Assembly (NCBI GenBank): GCA_973895155.1
Contig: OZ316893.1
Location: 23,622,001-23,686,000 of the forward strand
Source of the DNA: Marsupella aquatica
Lineage: Eukaryota; Marchantiophyta
Direction: 5' to 3'
DNA: 64,000 bases
Shown: piece by piece, positions 22,205 to 33,911 of the stretch
Position numbering within the stretch: the first letter of the stretch is position 1
Layout: each line of letters opens with the position of its first letter
Position numbers and translations under genes: made by a program
The notes under the pieces: generated by a model
The model's database searches: none
What the model was told of the DNA's origin: nothing
The model's input: the letters and a program-made list of their open reading frames with translations, nothing else

Positions 22205-22477
22205 GTTTCCCCTTTATTTGGGTTAGTGCGTGGTCGTTCCTGGATTACGCGGTTCGGACCAAGTTACTCGCAGTTCGGACTTTTTCACTGACAGAATGTA
22301 AAACCCGATGCCCGTATCGCTCCCTGCATTCCCGCGACGATGCAATGGAGGAAAGTGGCATTTCAGAGAGTTTTTGCCAGTTTTATCGGTCATTGCATTG
22401 CCTTAGAAAAAAAATGGGATCGGGCTAAACGAGAACTCCAACACACTTCTCGGTCGGTCCGAAATCGTGTTACTTAC

Positions 22478-23412
22478 GTTTTTTCCCAGATCTTGTTGAT
22501 TCACTTGGGGCCGTAGTATCTGCTTTTGCTTTGGCGCGAGGCTTCCTGCTTCGGTCAACATGAACAATTGTTGTCTCGCATATTGTTTGCAATTCTGTTG
22601 TGGATTGATCCACATCATCCAAAAGCCCCTGCTTCATGTCAGAAACAACATTGACTGGAATCTGGGACTTAGACAGCTTATGGAAAGCATCCTTTTCTCT
22701 GTGATCAAAGGGAGAGTCCCATCTATCTGTATCCAGGTACCATGGACAATGGGTTCTCTCCCATTCACTCAAAGGTCTTGCTGGGAAAATTCCCTTGGTA
22801 GGATACATAGAATACAATTCAACTAAAGAATTACTCTCCGGTATGACAGTCCACTTGAGGAAGGCTACGGGATACGCCCAGAAGTAATAAGGATTGGTAG
22901 CCTCCATGTGGATGTAAAAATGGTAGAGATACCGTTTTGCTCGCTTCTGGTTCTTCAAAGAATAATCCTCTTTGTCAGGATACTTCGAGGGCCACATTGT
23001 ATTAAAAAACTTACCCTTGACAGAGTCACCGTATTTCCTAAAATCATTCGTAACTATTTCAATGAGAGATTCGAATGATTCACATGCCCAATCTTGTAAG
23101 CGATTCACGGGAATGGTTTGTTGGACCTCTCGTAGAGCACATTGCAACATCCCCACCGCAATCCCTTCTACATTATTCCATGTAATCCAAGTGTGACACC
23201 ACTGTTTGACTGGATCATCATTGACGCTATTTGGATGGAAGAATTGTCTCCGGAGCTCCGGATTGCAATGTGCTACAAGCAAAGTACTTCGTAGCTTGGC
23301 GTCAAGAGCCGAAACAGCTGTAAAAAGCCTGGCCCGGTCCATGGTACACAACACGGTATCTGGTTTCTTCTCTCGCTTATTCCTCTCCGTGATAGCATAC
23401 ATCTATGCGCAC
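22478..23412 (-). CDS. Element A ParB-MTase-like gene: middle exon
   Basis: About 310 codons (MYAITERNKREKKPD... to ...STRSGKKR) ending at a good donor (C|GTAAGTA, 22478/22477). It is all-helical, Trp/Tyr-rich, with YLYHFYIHMEATNPYYFWAY and WERTHCPWYLDTDRWDSPF; no known fold. Upstream it abuts the CACTA element. Taking out the CACTA and one GTA copy puts this frame in register with the exon ending EFEDFLS at 36757, separated only by an in-frame TAG at 23405-23403. Thus either the gene was already damaged or translation of this part starts at the ATG at 23402. Confidence 0.6.
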
Positions 23413-23911
23413 GTACACTAGTAGAAATACCCCCTATTTTTTACCATAAAATACGACTAACTATGACTAAAACCGGTCATGTATGACTGAAAATCACTGA
23501 CGTCGTTCTTGCAACTAGTAGTCATAAAAGTGGTGACTTGGATCAACTTAGTCATATTATTGACTAGTGTCATTAGTCATTTTAGTGACTAGAGGGTCAA
23601 GTATTTGGAACCATACATCAGTCAAACATAAGTGTTTAGAATGACTTAGTTCGAGTCATATGGGGTTTTCCGTGAGTGATTGATAACACTCAATTGACCG
23701 CACTAGTTTCCGTAGACAATGTTGTCATTCATAGTTGAGACTGAGTCATTAATGTCACAAAAGCACCAATCCAACTAACAATGGCACGATAATAACTCAA
23801 AATATGAGCAATCCATAAAAAAAAGAGTATTACCCAACATCATGTACTCCAAATTGTGGTCATATATTGAAACAATCCTTCACATTTTGAGTCTCAAATT
23901 GTATTTGGTAC

Positions 23912-26900
23912 CTAACACTCTACAAATTTCTCAGGCCACATCACAAATGATTCCACAGCATCCACAAGATGGATGTGTGGCGGATCATCTCCCTTGTTTG
24001 GAAAGGGTAGAAGATATTTGGGTTTACTGACAGCAGTCAACAACAGCACAACATGATCAGCAAGTACCTTCTTTCCATGGAAAGTACTTGCTTCAATTTG
24101 AAGTATGCCTTGCCCAACACAAACACCAGAATTATCAGTTGCCATTAGCCTAGAAGACTGTGCTACAATGCTCACTGCTGTCCCTTTTGGAGAAGTGTTA
24201 TTCCTCTTCTTCTTTGGTGCCTTGTAAGGCAAAGTCTCCTTCCCACTGTTTCTGGTCCTCATCTTTCCCATGTTCATCAGTGGTGGGGATTGAGAAAACT
24301 CATCTCCAATACCTGGGGGAGGCTGAGAGTCTATGAAAATCACATCATTGTCATCACTCTGCTTCTCCTGTGAATCTGAAAATTTGGTAGCCTCTAAGTT
24401 TCGTCTCCTCTTCCTGCCTGCTGGATTTGGTATGCGCACCTCCTCCTGTGCTGGCTCTGTACCTCAATAGCAGCCACAAATTCCTTCATTTACAACTAAG
24501 CATATAGGCACTAAAGCTGTCAACAAACCATCAAGTTTGCACTAATTGAATGTACATGGCATAGATACTCAACCACATTAACAGGCCAAACAGAGTCTTC
24601 AAACCAACATTTACTTACTCTCAATGACAGTTGTACCAGGTTCGATGATCTTTGGATCTGCTGCAACCACTGCAATCTGATCACCTGATACACAATGTAA
24701 CAAACCTTCAGGGTCTAGAACCTGAACCTGAACCATCCTGCATCCATGAACCTCAAATTCCTAGGTAAAGTCACACTACACTAAACATGATTTCAGATGA
24801 CACATACCACTCTTCTTTGTAGGCACAACTTCCACAATATTTGCAGGCTCTTCATATGGATGTGCAATTGGGTGCTCAATCCTGCCAGCAATGTGCATCA
24901 CCCGCAACTCACGTAGTTCAGCTTGTACTTCCCTTAAGGTTGATCCTTGGCTTTGAAGAAGACTAGCTATGTCCTTGAATTGACTCTTCATCTCAGTCTC
25001 TACTGATGGCCAAGCGTTCTCCACAGTCTTCAACCGGTCTGATATCTCTGTAAGGGTAGACACTGCTCCCTGCTATATATCACATACACCAACCAAACGG
25101 CTCTTCTCAGCAATTTTACAATTGCATAAGGGCTGACAGTACTGTACATCTGAAGAAGGACTGTATAACAGATTGTCCATCAATAATGCTCCTAAATTAC
25201 CTGTTTAGATCCAATGCTGCCTTCATCACACTTTACCCTTTTGATTTCTGCCACAACCTCCTCTTTTGTGGGTTTCTCTCCAGTAAGCTTTTTCTGGAGC
25301 ACATAAACATTGCAAGACACGTTTCTCAATGTCAATCTTGCCTAAACGTAGCGTGCTGCTACAACTACATACAGTCCACTCAAATATTAAAATGTAAATA
25401 AAGATATGTATGGCATGGGAACCCAACCAATTTGGCTACTACTGGTGCATGTCCTCCCCTCCCTGTAAGCGTAGGATTCTTCACTGCATTTCTAGCAGCA
25501 ATCATTTGTGCAGACTTCTCCTGTCCTGCCCTAGACAGGAATGTCCCTCTCAGTCGAGCCCATTGTTCTACATGAACACTTGGGGGTGCTTCAGCATGTG
25601 GTTTACTGCCATCAGCAATCCATGCTTTGTGCAATCGATGCCTCTCTGTTTTCATGATAGTTCGTCCATACTCTGCAAGACAATCAGCACTGACCCCTTT
25701 CCCAGAATTCCCCAAATATTCCCACTTGTCTCGCATATATTTGCAAACCAGTTCCCAGTCAGATGGATGTTGACAATTAAAGTTAGTACAGCTAATGTCC
25801 AACCACCGTAGACACTCCATTCGCAAGTCATTGTGCCATCTATTCTTTCCAGCACTCATCATTGTGATCCGGCCTTCATCATCAACTTCAACAGTACCCA
25901 GCTTCACATTCTCACCTCTCCCAGTGCTCCCTGACGCACTACTTGGTGTTGCAAATCCAGGAGTTGCTCTCCCATGGCCTGAGCGGGGTGTGATAGGGTT
26001 ATCTGAAAAGAGAAACGCAATTAACACCATTAATATCATATGGTCTATGTGAACTACCTGATTTCAATACTTTACTTAGAACTGCTGTAGAAAATAGCTC
26101 CTCCCCTCCGCAGACTCTGTGTCGGTTGGACTGAAGGTGCTGGTGCTGGTGCTGGTGCTGGGTTCCCACCATACCCACCATAACCTTGCCATCCTATCGC
26201 CATTGGGAGAGGACCTCCCATGAATTGCCCCGATGGCCCCATTGACCCTCCTTCATACATATTTGTGGGCTGCATACGGTCCCACATTGGGTCTGCCATT
26301 CACATCAGACCAGGCAAATTGTCATACTCAGACCCACATCTATTGAGGAACACAATCAGCCAATTTGAGCTCAAAATACACTTGTCCACATGAAACAAAT
26401 TAAAATGTTCACACTTACTTGGCCAACTTGGACCCATATAGCTGGCAGAAGGGCCTACACCCATAGACCCGCCATAGTTATTGCCCCCTGTGGTGCTTGC
26501 GGCCAGATATAGTTGGGGGCATTAAATTGGGGGTTATTGCAATTGCTGTTGCTTGGGGCTTGGACTGAGTATACAGAGGGCGTCGGTCGAGATCTCATAG
26601 AAGTTCCCCCAGTTGCCTTACTGCAAGCAGGCTTTGGTGGAGGGGTAGGATTTGGCATGTCATCATCCTCTGACATGCTAGCACTTGCATTCGGATCTTG
26701 GTCAGGATCATATTTTGTATCACCAACATCAGGCATGCAATCCTCTACCTCATTCTTATCAGGAGATTCAGCCATTGAAATAGGGGTCTTTGAAGTCAAC
26801 CTCTCACTGCGTCGCCTAGGTCCGTCAGGATTACAGAAGGTCTTCCGTCTACACTGACTCCGCTTCGACAGTGTTGGGATACTTTTGTTACTGCAACACC

Positions 26901-27003
26901 CACATGAAATTCGACACAGGTTATGTATGTAGTAGTCCATTACAGAAGCTACACAATGAACAGACGCACACAACGAGATACACATACAGCTCATACTATG
27001 CAC
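23912..27003 (-). CDS. CACTA TnpA-like protein (Transposase_24 type)
   Basis: Several exons (27003-26455, about 26299-26072, 26039-25398, 25063-24776, 24439-23912) appear to form one gene. The N-terminal exon is Ser/Pro/acid-rich. The 26039-25398 exon has WHNDLRMECLRWLDISCTNF, DWELVCKYMRDKWEY and RLRGTFLSRAGQEKSAQMI, the pattern of the plant En/Spm 'Ptta' transposase family, followed by a coiled coil (TEISDRLKTVENAWP) and a basic region (GRKRRRN). This product usually binds subterminal repeats and assists the Tnp2 transposase. Exon borders are approximate. Confidence 0.65.
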
Positions 27004-27238
27004 AGTCCCTTACATATCCAAAATAGCCTCTTGCACATCACCCAACAGGGCTGCGGCACATTGGCGAACCCATGCTCGATGTTTCACAGCCTGCTTCTCA
27101 TACTCACACATGCCATTTTCGTCTGGCATCCTACTCACCAAGTTACTGCAGTTGCACAAACAAGTCATCCATTTATTGCTCATACTTGCTACTCATTGCA
27201 CTTCAAAGAGTCACCTACTCACAACAAAACAAATCCAA

Positions 27239-30200
27239 CTACTCATCATCTTCGTCCATGTCAGCTTCAACCTCTCCCTCATAAGTCTGTCTCACTGTCA
27301 AGGGGATGTACTCCCTGGTCCCCTGGCCCCGATGTACAACGTCTACTGCCGGCTGTTCAAAGGCCCCATGTGCATCCAAACTGAACTCTATTTTAGTACC
27401 CTCCATCCTTCGAACTCTAGGTGAGCTATGGCAGACTACACGCCAACCACGAGACTCCTCCACATCTAAAAAAAATACTTGCTCCACTTGACTTGGGAAC
27501 ACAAAAGGCTCCATCCATTCTGCCAGTCTTTGGTTAAAATTGACCATTAGAAAGCCATCCATATCCCGTTTCATGGTCGCTCTTGGCCCATGCCAATCTG
27601 GCTTCACCCATGAACCTTTCATTAGGATGATTTGTTGTGATGTGTTCCCATAATTCAGTGCCCAGATGTCTGCCAACTCCCCAACATATCCCATCTCCAT
27701 CCAGCCCCTGTTGCTCTGAGCATCTATATGCTCAAACACAGATATTACCCCCGAATTATATGTCACTAAATGCTTGTCCTCATCATCATGCACACGGTAC
27801 TGATTCCCATATGCTTTCATCCGTTTATACCGCTGTACAATACGTCTGGGAGGCACAGACAAGAGGAGAACATCTCTATCCATGTTTGGGTTCTGCCTGC
27901 TATGCTCTCGAATTGTTGTCCTGATCCACTCAGGAAAAGTAGGGAATGCCTGGTGATTTAACCCTAATTGGGCGGCCTTCTGCACATTGTATTCCCTGCA
28001 TGATGACAATGAGAACAATTTCTCAATACAATGTACATATCCTACCAAAATGGATATGAATAAAGAAGGAATGCAAGGAGGGTGCGGAAACATGAGTACT
28101 CACTGCCACCAAGGTTGCATCATGACTGTATTGTGTAAGACATATAAGTGTGCTGCATCACGAACTTCTGCAGACAATTGCAAGGAAGTAAAAGCGCCTT
28201 GAAGAACCTCTCCAGCCACCCCCTCTTCTTCCTCAGCATCCCACACCCTGCTCCTAACACTATCTACACCAGCCATGTACTCTGTAAGGAACCCCAAGGT
28301 TTCTTCTTGAATGTAACCGAGAGCCATGCTTGCTTCAGGCCTGTAATAAGTACGTACATGGCCTTTTAGCAACTTCATGTACCGTTCCATTGGATACATC
28401 CACCTTGTACTCACTGGGCCGTAGTGGCCCAGATCTTCAACCGCATGGATGATCAAATGAGTCATGACATCAAAAAATGCTGGCGGGAAATAAATCTCCA
28501 AGTCACAAAGCACACGCACAGTATCTGCCTTTAACTGAGGAAATGTTGTAGGGTCCCACACCTTCACACAAATACGACGAAAGATCTGACACAGTCTCAA
28601 AATGACATTGCGAACTGGTTTTTGCATCAATCCCCTCAGACATACTGGTAGAATGTCTTGCATCATAACATGGAAGTCATGAGTTTTCATACTTCCCAAC
28701 TTCTTCTTCCTTATATGCTTTGCAAAGGCTCCAGCGTACCCAGAGGGTACTCTGAACGAACTCAGCCTAGACAAAATTGTGTTCCACTCGTTCTGGGTGC
28801 AAACATATGGAGCTTGGTACTTGAAAACCACACCCGGCCTATTCTGGGATTCTTGCAGCCAAAGTTGAGGATGAATGCCCTTCTCCTGAAGGTCCTTTCG
28901 TACTGCTGCAACATCGTTGTCCCCCGATAGAAACTTCAAAAGACTTTCGCATACATTCTTCTCAATGTGCATAACATCAATGTTATGTTTGCTTGCTCAA
29001 AATCCTGCACCCATGAAGTACGCATGATTGCCACAATTAGGTTCAGACACAAGAACTAAAAACTGTTGTGCATAGGATCTGAAGAGGTTCACTGAGTACA
29101 AGTGAATATGCAAATATTACCTTCCAATACTCCAATGATGTGTCCATCATTGTCTGCCTTTTGATGCCATGAGTCTTTGCTGGGTCATCTGGCACGTCTC
29201 TACAAGCACCATATTCATCATAAGACACCTTGTTCAGTCCCCACTGCAGAAGTTGGTCTCTACTAACCAACACAGGAGACTCTCGAAGCTCCCTCTGGTT
29301 GTTGAAGTGGGCTATGTGGGATTGCCTGTGCCTGAAAGGGTGGTGGGCAGGAAGATATCGCCTGTGGCCCTGGAATTTGATACTGCCCAAGGAAACGGAC
29401 CATTCAGATGTAACATCTGGGCCACATTGTGTGCAACCCAGATATCCCTTCCCTACCTGCCCAGATATCATGCTATGTCCAGGGTAGTCTGCTATTGAAT
29501 TAACACACATTGCACGTAGGTTGAATGTCCTCGGTCTACCAGGTCCACAAAGTGCATCAACTGTCATAACTCCATGTGTCCATAGAGTAACCCATTCCTC
29601 CACCGCAGGGGCCAACCAAACATCTATGTTTGCACTTATAGCAGAGTTTGGGCCGGGAATCACAAGACACAAGATCACAAAAAAATGCTTGGTGGATATC
29701 CAAGGCGGGAGATTATAATTTATCAACGTCACTGGCCAGCAAGAATACACGTTGTTCTTGTCTCCAAAAGGATTAGCACCGTCAAGGCTTAGACCAAACC
29801 TCACATTTCTGCTCTCTGCTGCAAAGTCCGGCCACTTCTCATCTATGTACTTCCAGTGGTTGGAATCTCCAACGTGACGTTGCAAACCATCTGTACTCTT
29901 CTGATCAGAGGTCCAAGTCATCATCTTAGAAATGGATGGACACCTATAGAGGCGCTGCAATCTTGGAATGAGAGGGAAATGCCGTAGGACCTTAGCAGGT
30001 TGAGTTGACTTCCCCACGTTCTTATATCTATGCTTTCCGCAGATAGGGCAGGATAGGCAATCAGCATATTCTTTTCTGAAAAGTACATGGCCATCTGGGC
30101 ATGCATGGATGGACACATAATTCAAACCAAGTTTGCTCATCACCTTCTTTGCCTCATACATGTTCTTAGGAGCAATGTTTCCAGCGGGTAGTACTGTCCT

Positions 30201-30995
30201 CTGTAGGAACATCAACAACTCTGTTACACATATGTTGGGCACACGGTGACATCCACATATATTGAGGAACATCACTATGAACCCTAGTTTGGAGCAATTT
30301 GCACCACCATACAATGGGGACGTAGCTTCCTCCAAGTAGGCCCCAGTTCCCAAGAATTGACCATCATCTCCAGCTCCTTCTCCAATGTCAAACTCTTCTT
30401 GGTCCGATGGATCTGCACCATGCATGTCTGGTTCTTCGTCCCCCTGTGCCTCTGCATCTTCATAAAGTGCATCCAGGTCTTGAAAAATGTCGGAAACCAT
30501 CCTAGGAACATCTGCCCCGTCCTCATTAGAAGTCTCGGGACCTCCCTGTGGAACATACTCATCTTCGGCATTGTTGCCTGCATGACCAGTGACGTTATGA
30601 AAGAATGCAGAGCGTCTTGCTGTATTCACATTTTCAAAATCTGCTCTCCATTCATCATCCGATGAATCCTCTTCCTCTGGCACATTCCACACCCTGCGGA
30701 TTGGATGTCTTCCATGCCTTTGAAGATGAGAATGCACTTGGTTCAGGGTCATCGAGTGGTATCCTCGACATTGCATGCAGGGGCATCTCATCCGGGTATT
30801 TCTGCCCCGGCTTGCTCTAAGCACCTCTCTATTCCACAACTTGGAGTCATGACGTGTAATCCTCAGTGGGTGATGCAAAGGGAGTCGCACTTCATTGGTA
30901 TGTCTCTGATTCCTTTGCCCCAACTGTCCATCCTCATTTGCCTGATCCATACCTTCAGCTGTCGTAGGCACCCCTTGGCTATGTACCCTTTGCAC
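27239..30995 (-). CDS. CACTA Tnp2 transposase
   Basis: Three large exons (30995-about 29122, about 28980-28100, 28093-27239). In order: transposase-associated zinc domain (RMRCPCMQCRGYHSMTLNQV), CPICGKHRYKN, the Tnp2 catalytic core (GLSLDGANPFGD, WPVTLINYNLPPW, MTVDALCGPGRPRTFNLRA), MHIEKNVCESLLKF, a DUF4218-like block (HLIIHAVEDLGHYGPVSTRW, MYPMERYMKLLKGHV) and a DUF4216-like block (VFFLDVEESRGWRVV). This is the standard domain order of plant CACTA transposases, catalysing excision and integration at the TIRs. No in-frame stop is seen in the three exons, so it may be functional. The N-terminal start is uncertain; an ATG (MDQANEDG) is available. Confidence 0.9.
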
Positions 30996-31358
30996 TAGAC
31001 AGGCTTATACAATTGCATATTCTAAGTACATGGAGGGGACACATGCAAGTTTCATGAAGGAAATATCATAGACGCTAAACACACTCACTATCAAGTCCGC
31101 TCTGTGCTGGCGCCCGACCTGCTCACGTATCATCTGCTCACTGCAGGCAGCAACATCATAACAGACTTGCTATAATCAGTGAAGTGCTTGGTCGTTGACC
31201 AGTCAATGGTACAACGTACATCATACACTGCCATACATCTCCACATGCAAAACCAAGACATTTGGAGGATGAAAAGGAGTAATGTCTTGTAGACAAAAAA
31301 TAACACACAAAAGTTTATTTCAAAAATGTAACCGTCTAGCATACAGACAGTTGAGACC

Positions 31359-32285
31359 TTATTCATAATCATTAGGGCTAACAGAATCATACGCACTATC
31401 AGAAAACTCTTCATCCGTGGTCTGGAACTCAGAAGTAACATATTCTGGGTCGTCATAGGGAATGAATGGCTTTGCTGGCCATATTTCATATAAATCATAT
31501 TTATGCTCATTTAATCGCATATTTGTTGAAAGTGACTGCCTGACCCATTCAGGGTAGACCACACGCAGCCCATGTGTGATGAGCCATCGTACTGTGGACT
31601 TTCCATACTCTCGGCATGCCTTAGAATATGAATGAGCAATGAGATGGGTGGTCTCATTAGTGAGCTTCTCAATCACTGTACCACCTCTTCTACTGATCTC
31701 CCTCTTGAAACGACAGACCCTATATGGCTTGATAGACTTGTCAAGTATAACAGCCCTCACACCTCTGAACATGGTACGGTCTGGGATGGGTTCTGTCTCA
31801 TATGGGATAATGTTGTTGTATACTTTTGTGATCTGGTCAATAGACGGAACCCTACTCCCACCTCTCCCTGCAATTCTACGAGCCTTGTGCCAATCTCGAC
31901 TGTCTTTCATCATTTGGACGCTATTGTACTTGCTCTCAAACAAATTGTAATCATCAGGATCTTGGACACTCCCTTTTCTAAGGGAGTCAGACATCCATTC
32001 TGCTGAAAGTATTTTGACATGCCTCAAGAAGACTTTGTCATAGAAAACCGACCAAGATGCCATTTTCAGACAATGTTCCCATGTTTCTGCAATAATATGT
32101 GTGACTTCAGTGTCCTGTAGTTGAGATTGTGTCTCTGTACCGTGACACTCAATGAGTTTTCTCCTAAGGATATCCAATCTTGCACTCTGAATACCTGGGA
32201 CAAAAAAGACTCTGACCCCTTGGAAGATGGGAGCACACTGGGAAGTTGGAAGGGGGACAAGTTCACGCTTCCGTTTGGAAGGCAT
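31359..32285 (-). CDS. Tandem BRCT protein carried by the CACTA element
   Basis: 308 codons from MPSKRKREL (ATG at 32285). Two BRCT-like units: residues about 18-110 (IFQGVRVFFVPGIQSARLDI, VTHIIAETWEH, ILSAEWMSDSLRKG) and about 170-265 (MFRGVRAVILDKSIKPYRVC, GGTVIEKLTNETTHLIAHS, VVYPEWVRQSL). Each has the GG turn and the C-terminal Trp helix (W.xxS). BRCT pairs bind phosphopeptides or DNA ends in repair proteins; the first unit resembles those of family X DNA polymerases. It is a single exon, intact, inside the TIRs and therefore probably captured cargo. It might recruit end-joining at the excision site; that is inference. Confidence 0.7.
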   Translation of the reverse strand: MPSKRKRELVPLPTSQCAPIFQGVRVFFVPGIQSARLDILRRKLIECHGTETQSQLQDTEVTHIIAETWEHCLKMASWSVFYDKVFLRHVKILSAEWMSDSLRKGSVQDPDDYNLFESKYNSVQMMKDSRDWHKARRIAGRGGSRVPSIDQITKVYNNIIPYETEPIPDRTMFRGVRAVILDKSIKPYRVCRFKREISRRGGTVIEKLTNETTHLIAHSYSKACREYGKSTVRWLITHGLRVVYPEWVRQSLSTNMRLNEHKYDLYEIWPAKPFIPYDDPEYVTSEFQTTDEEFSDSAYDSVSPNDYE

Positions 32286-33188
32286 GATGCCTCCTGTAAT
32301 AAAAGCCAATAGAGAAATACCAGTGCCCGCGTTGCCTGTCCCTCAATGCTTCAGCCCAATGCTCTCTGATGACACAAAGTGCACTCTAGCTCCCTGATTG
32401 TGGCACACATGACAAGATCGAAAGTCAATACATGCAGTAAATCCCAGCACGGAGTTATAGGACAAACCATATACTCTTCAGTCAAATTATTTTCACCATG
32501 TGTTCATGTAATTACATTGATGAAAGTAGAGCGACAGCCTACTTCAGTATACACATAGCATACATGTGGCCCTTTATATTGTCTTGTCTGCATATAGCCT
32601 GAATTCACATTCGAATACCTGTATCTTACGTGACAGTGGTGGGGACTAAGAATGATATCATTCAACTGCCCAATTTCCAGTCACATCTGTAATTGTACAA
32701 ATGTATGGGTCAGGCACACGACTTAAGATGACCTTTGTTAAGAGCAGAAACAAATACATAATTTGAGCTATATATGTATTTTCATACTCCAATGCATGCA
32801 TGTTGTTTTACTCCAGGCAACAGTCTGCTTGGAATCTTTAGTCTTTCACAGTTATGGTCTCTTGCCATACACATGATTCACTCAAAGTGGAAAAAACACA
32901 GACATCCTTGTGCAGGCCCTAACTTTGAAATTGCAATTAACTTAATCAGTCTTCAAAAAATAAGTTAACTTAGTTAGTTTTGGAGGTGTCATCGTGTACG
33001 AAAGTATAAGGACAGAACCATGTATGGCTGAACTGAAAAAGCAATATCCAAATTTACTATGCAGTCACAAAGTCGATCGATAGCTCACTGTAGCGGGGTG
33101 TGTCTGAGCTATGGTTGACAGCGCAGTGAGGTGCCCACTTCATTAAAAAGTCCAAAATGTGAGATGTGCAATGTTGGATTCATTTAGC
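32286..33188. other. Spacer between BRCT and PHD genes
   Basis: About 900 bp without a convincing gene; A/T-rich, no obvious repeat. Probably the BRCT gene's promoter and the PHD gene's 3' UTR. Confidence 0.5.
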
Positions 33189-33911
33189 TCAGCCTGTTGG
33201 TGCTGATCCACTTGTTTTGTTGCTGGCGCTGGAGGTGTCATCCAGCAATAGCCAAGTCAAGTGGTCTCTCGCAGGGGTCTGCAAATGAGGGTCAATCGTA
33301 TGGAGGTGGCAATACAAAAACCACCTATCAACCCCGTGTGCAGAGTGGGAATAAATTTGGCGGTCACATGCATACCCTTCTGCCTGAAGGGCTAGTAAAC
33401 ACTCATGGTGCCAGGCTGTGGGACATCTGGGACAATGGACCATGTCTATCCAGTAGTCATCATCAGGCTCCCCACAAGCAGGACAAATATGTAGTGGGCA
33501 AAGGGAGTTATCATGGGGCAGGCATGTCAAACAAAAAAAACGAACACAAAACCTGTCAGGACATTTCCGCAACTCTGGTTGATCCCCCTCAACAGTGCCG
33601 TTTGTGCCACATTGAGCACACTTGCTGATATTAGTGGCACAATCAAAGCAAGTCCAAGCACCCCGATGGTCCCCCCGGAGCCCAACCCCAGGGCATGCAT
33701 TTTGTGGTGCATAAGTGGACCAGGAATTGACATGGAATTGTCTCAGGCAGGGGCCATCACACATGACCAGGTCACCTCCATCGTCACAAATGGCACAGAC
33801 ATGAGCGGCTTTCTGATGAATTTGTGCATTGGACCAATGATGATGTCTACTCATGGAATCGTGCCTCACCTGTGATCCGCCTCTGTGTGCTGACCGTTTT
33901 GGACGAGCCAT
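33189..33911 (-). CDS. EDM2-like PHD finger protein carried by the CACTA element
   Basis: 240 codons from MARPKRSAHRGG (ATG at 33911). It begins with a PHD finger (VCAICDDGGDLVMCDGPCLR, QFH) and continues with further Cys/His clusters: CFDCATNISKCAQCG, CPDRFCVRFFCLTC, CPLHICPACG and HCPRCPTAWHHECL. The order and the 'CDDGG...C.G.C.R.FH' start resemble the multi-PHD region of plant EDM2, a reader of repressive histone marks that affects processing of transcripts with intronic heterochromatin. The methyltransferase-like part of EDM2 is not present. The frame is intact within the CACTA TIRs, so it looks like captured cargo kept by selection. Confidence 0.65.
   Translation of the reverse strand: MARPKRSAHRGGSQVRHDSMSRHHHWSNAQIHQKAAHVCAICDDGGDLVMCDGPCLRQFHVNSWSTYAPQNACPGVGLRGDHRGAWTCFDCATNISKCAQCGTNGTVEGDQPELRKCPDRFCVRFFCLTCLPHDNSLCPLHICPACGEPDDDYWIDMVHCPRCPTAWHHECLLALQAEGYACDRQIYSHSAHGVDRWFLYCHLHTIDPHLQTPARDHLTWLLLDDTSSASNKTSGSAPTG

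Larger units (their letters stand above)
18951..22470 (-). mobile_element. Element B copy 1 (3,520 bp, TSD TACTTA)
   Basis: Terminal inverted repeats ACACGATTTCGGACCGA (18951-18967) and its complement (22454-22470) are flanked by the 6-bp direct repeat TACTTA (18945-18950 and 22471-22476). A second, inverted copy begins at 62741. Coding is on the minus strand: a small basic/Cys-rich protein and an F-box-like protein. The element is rich in CGATAAATTTATCG palindromes. No transposase is seen, so it is probably non-autonomous. It sits in an intron of the element A gene immediately behind the splice donor. Confidence 0.85.
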
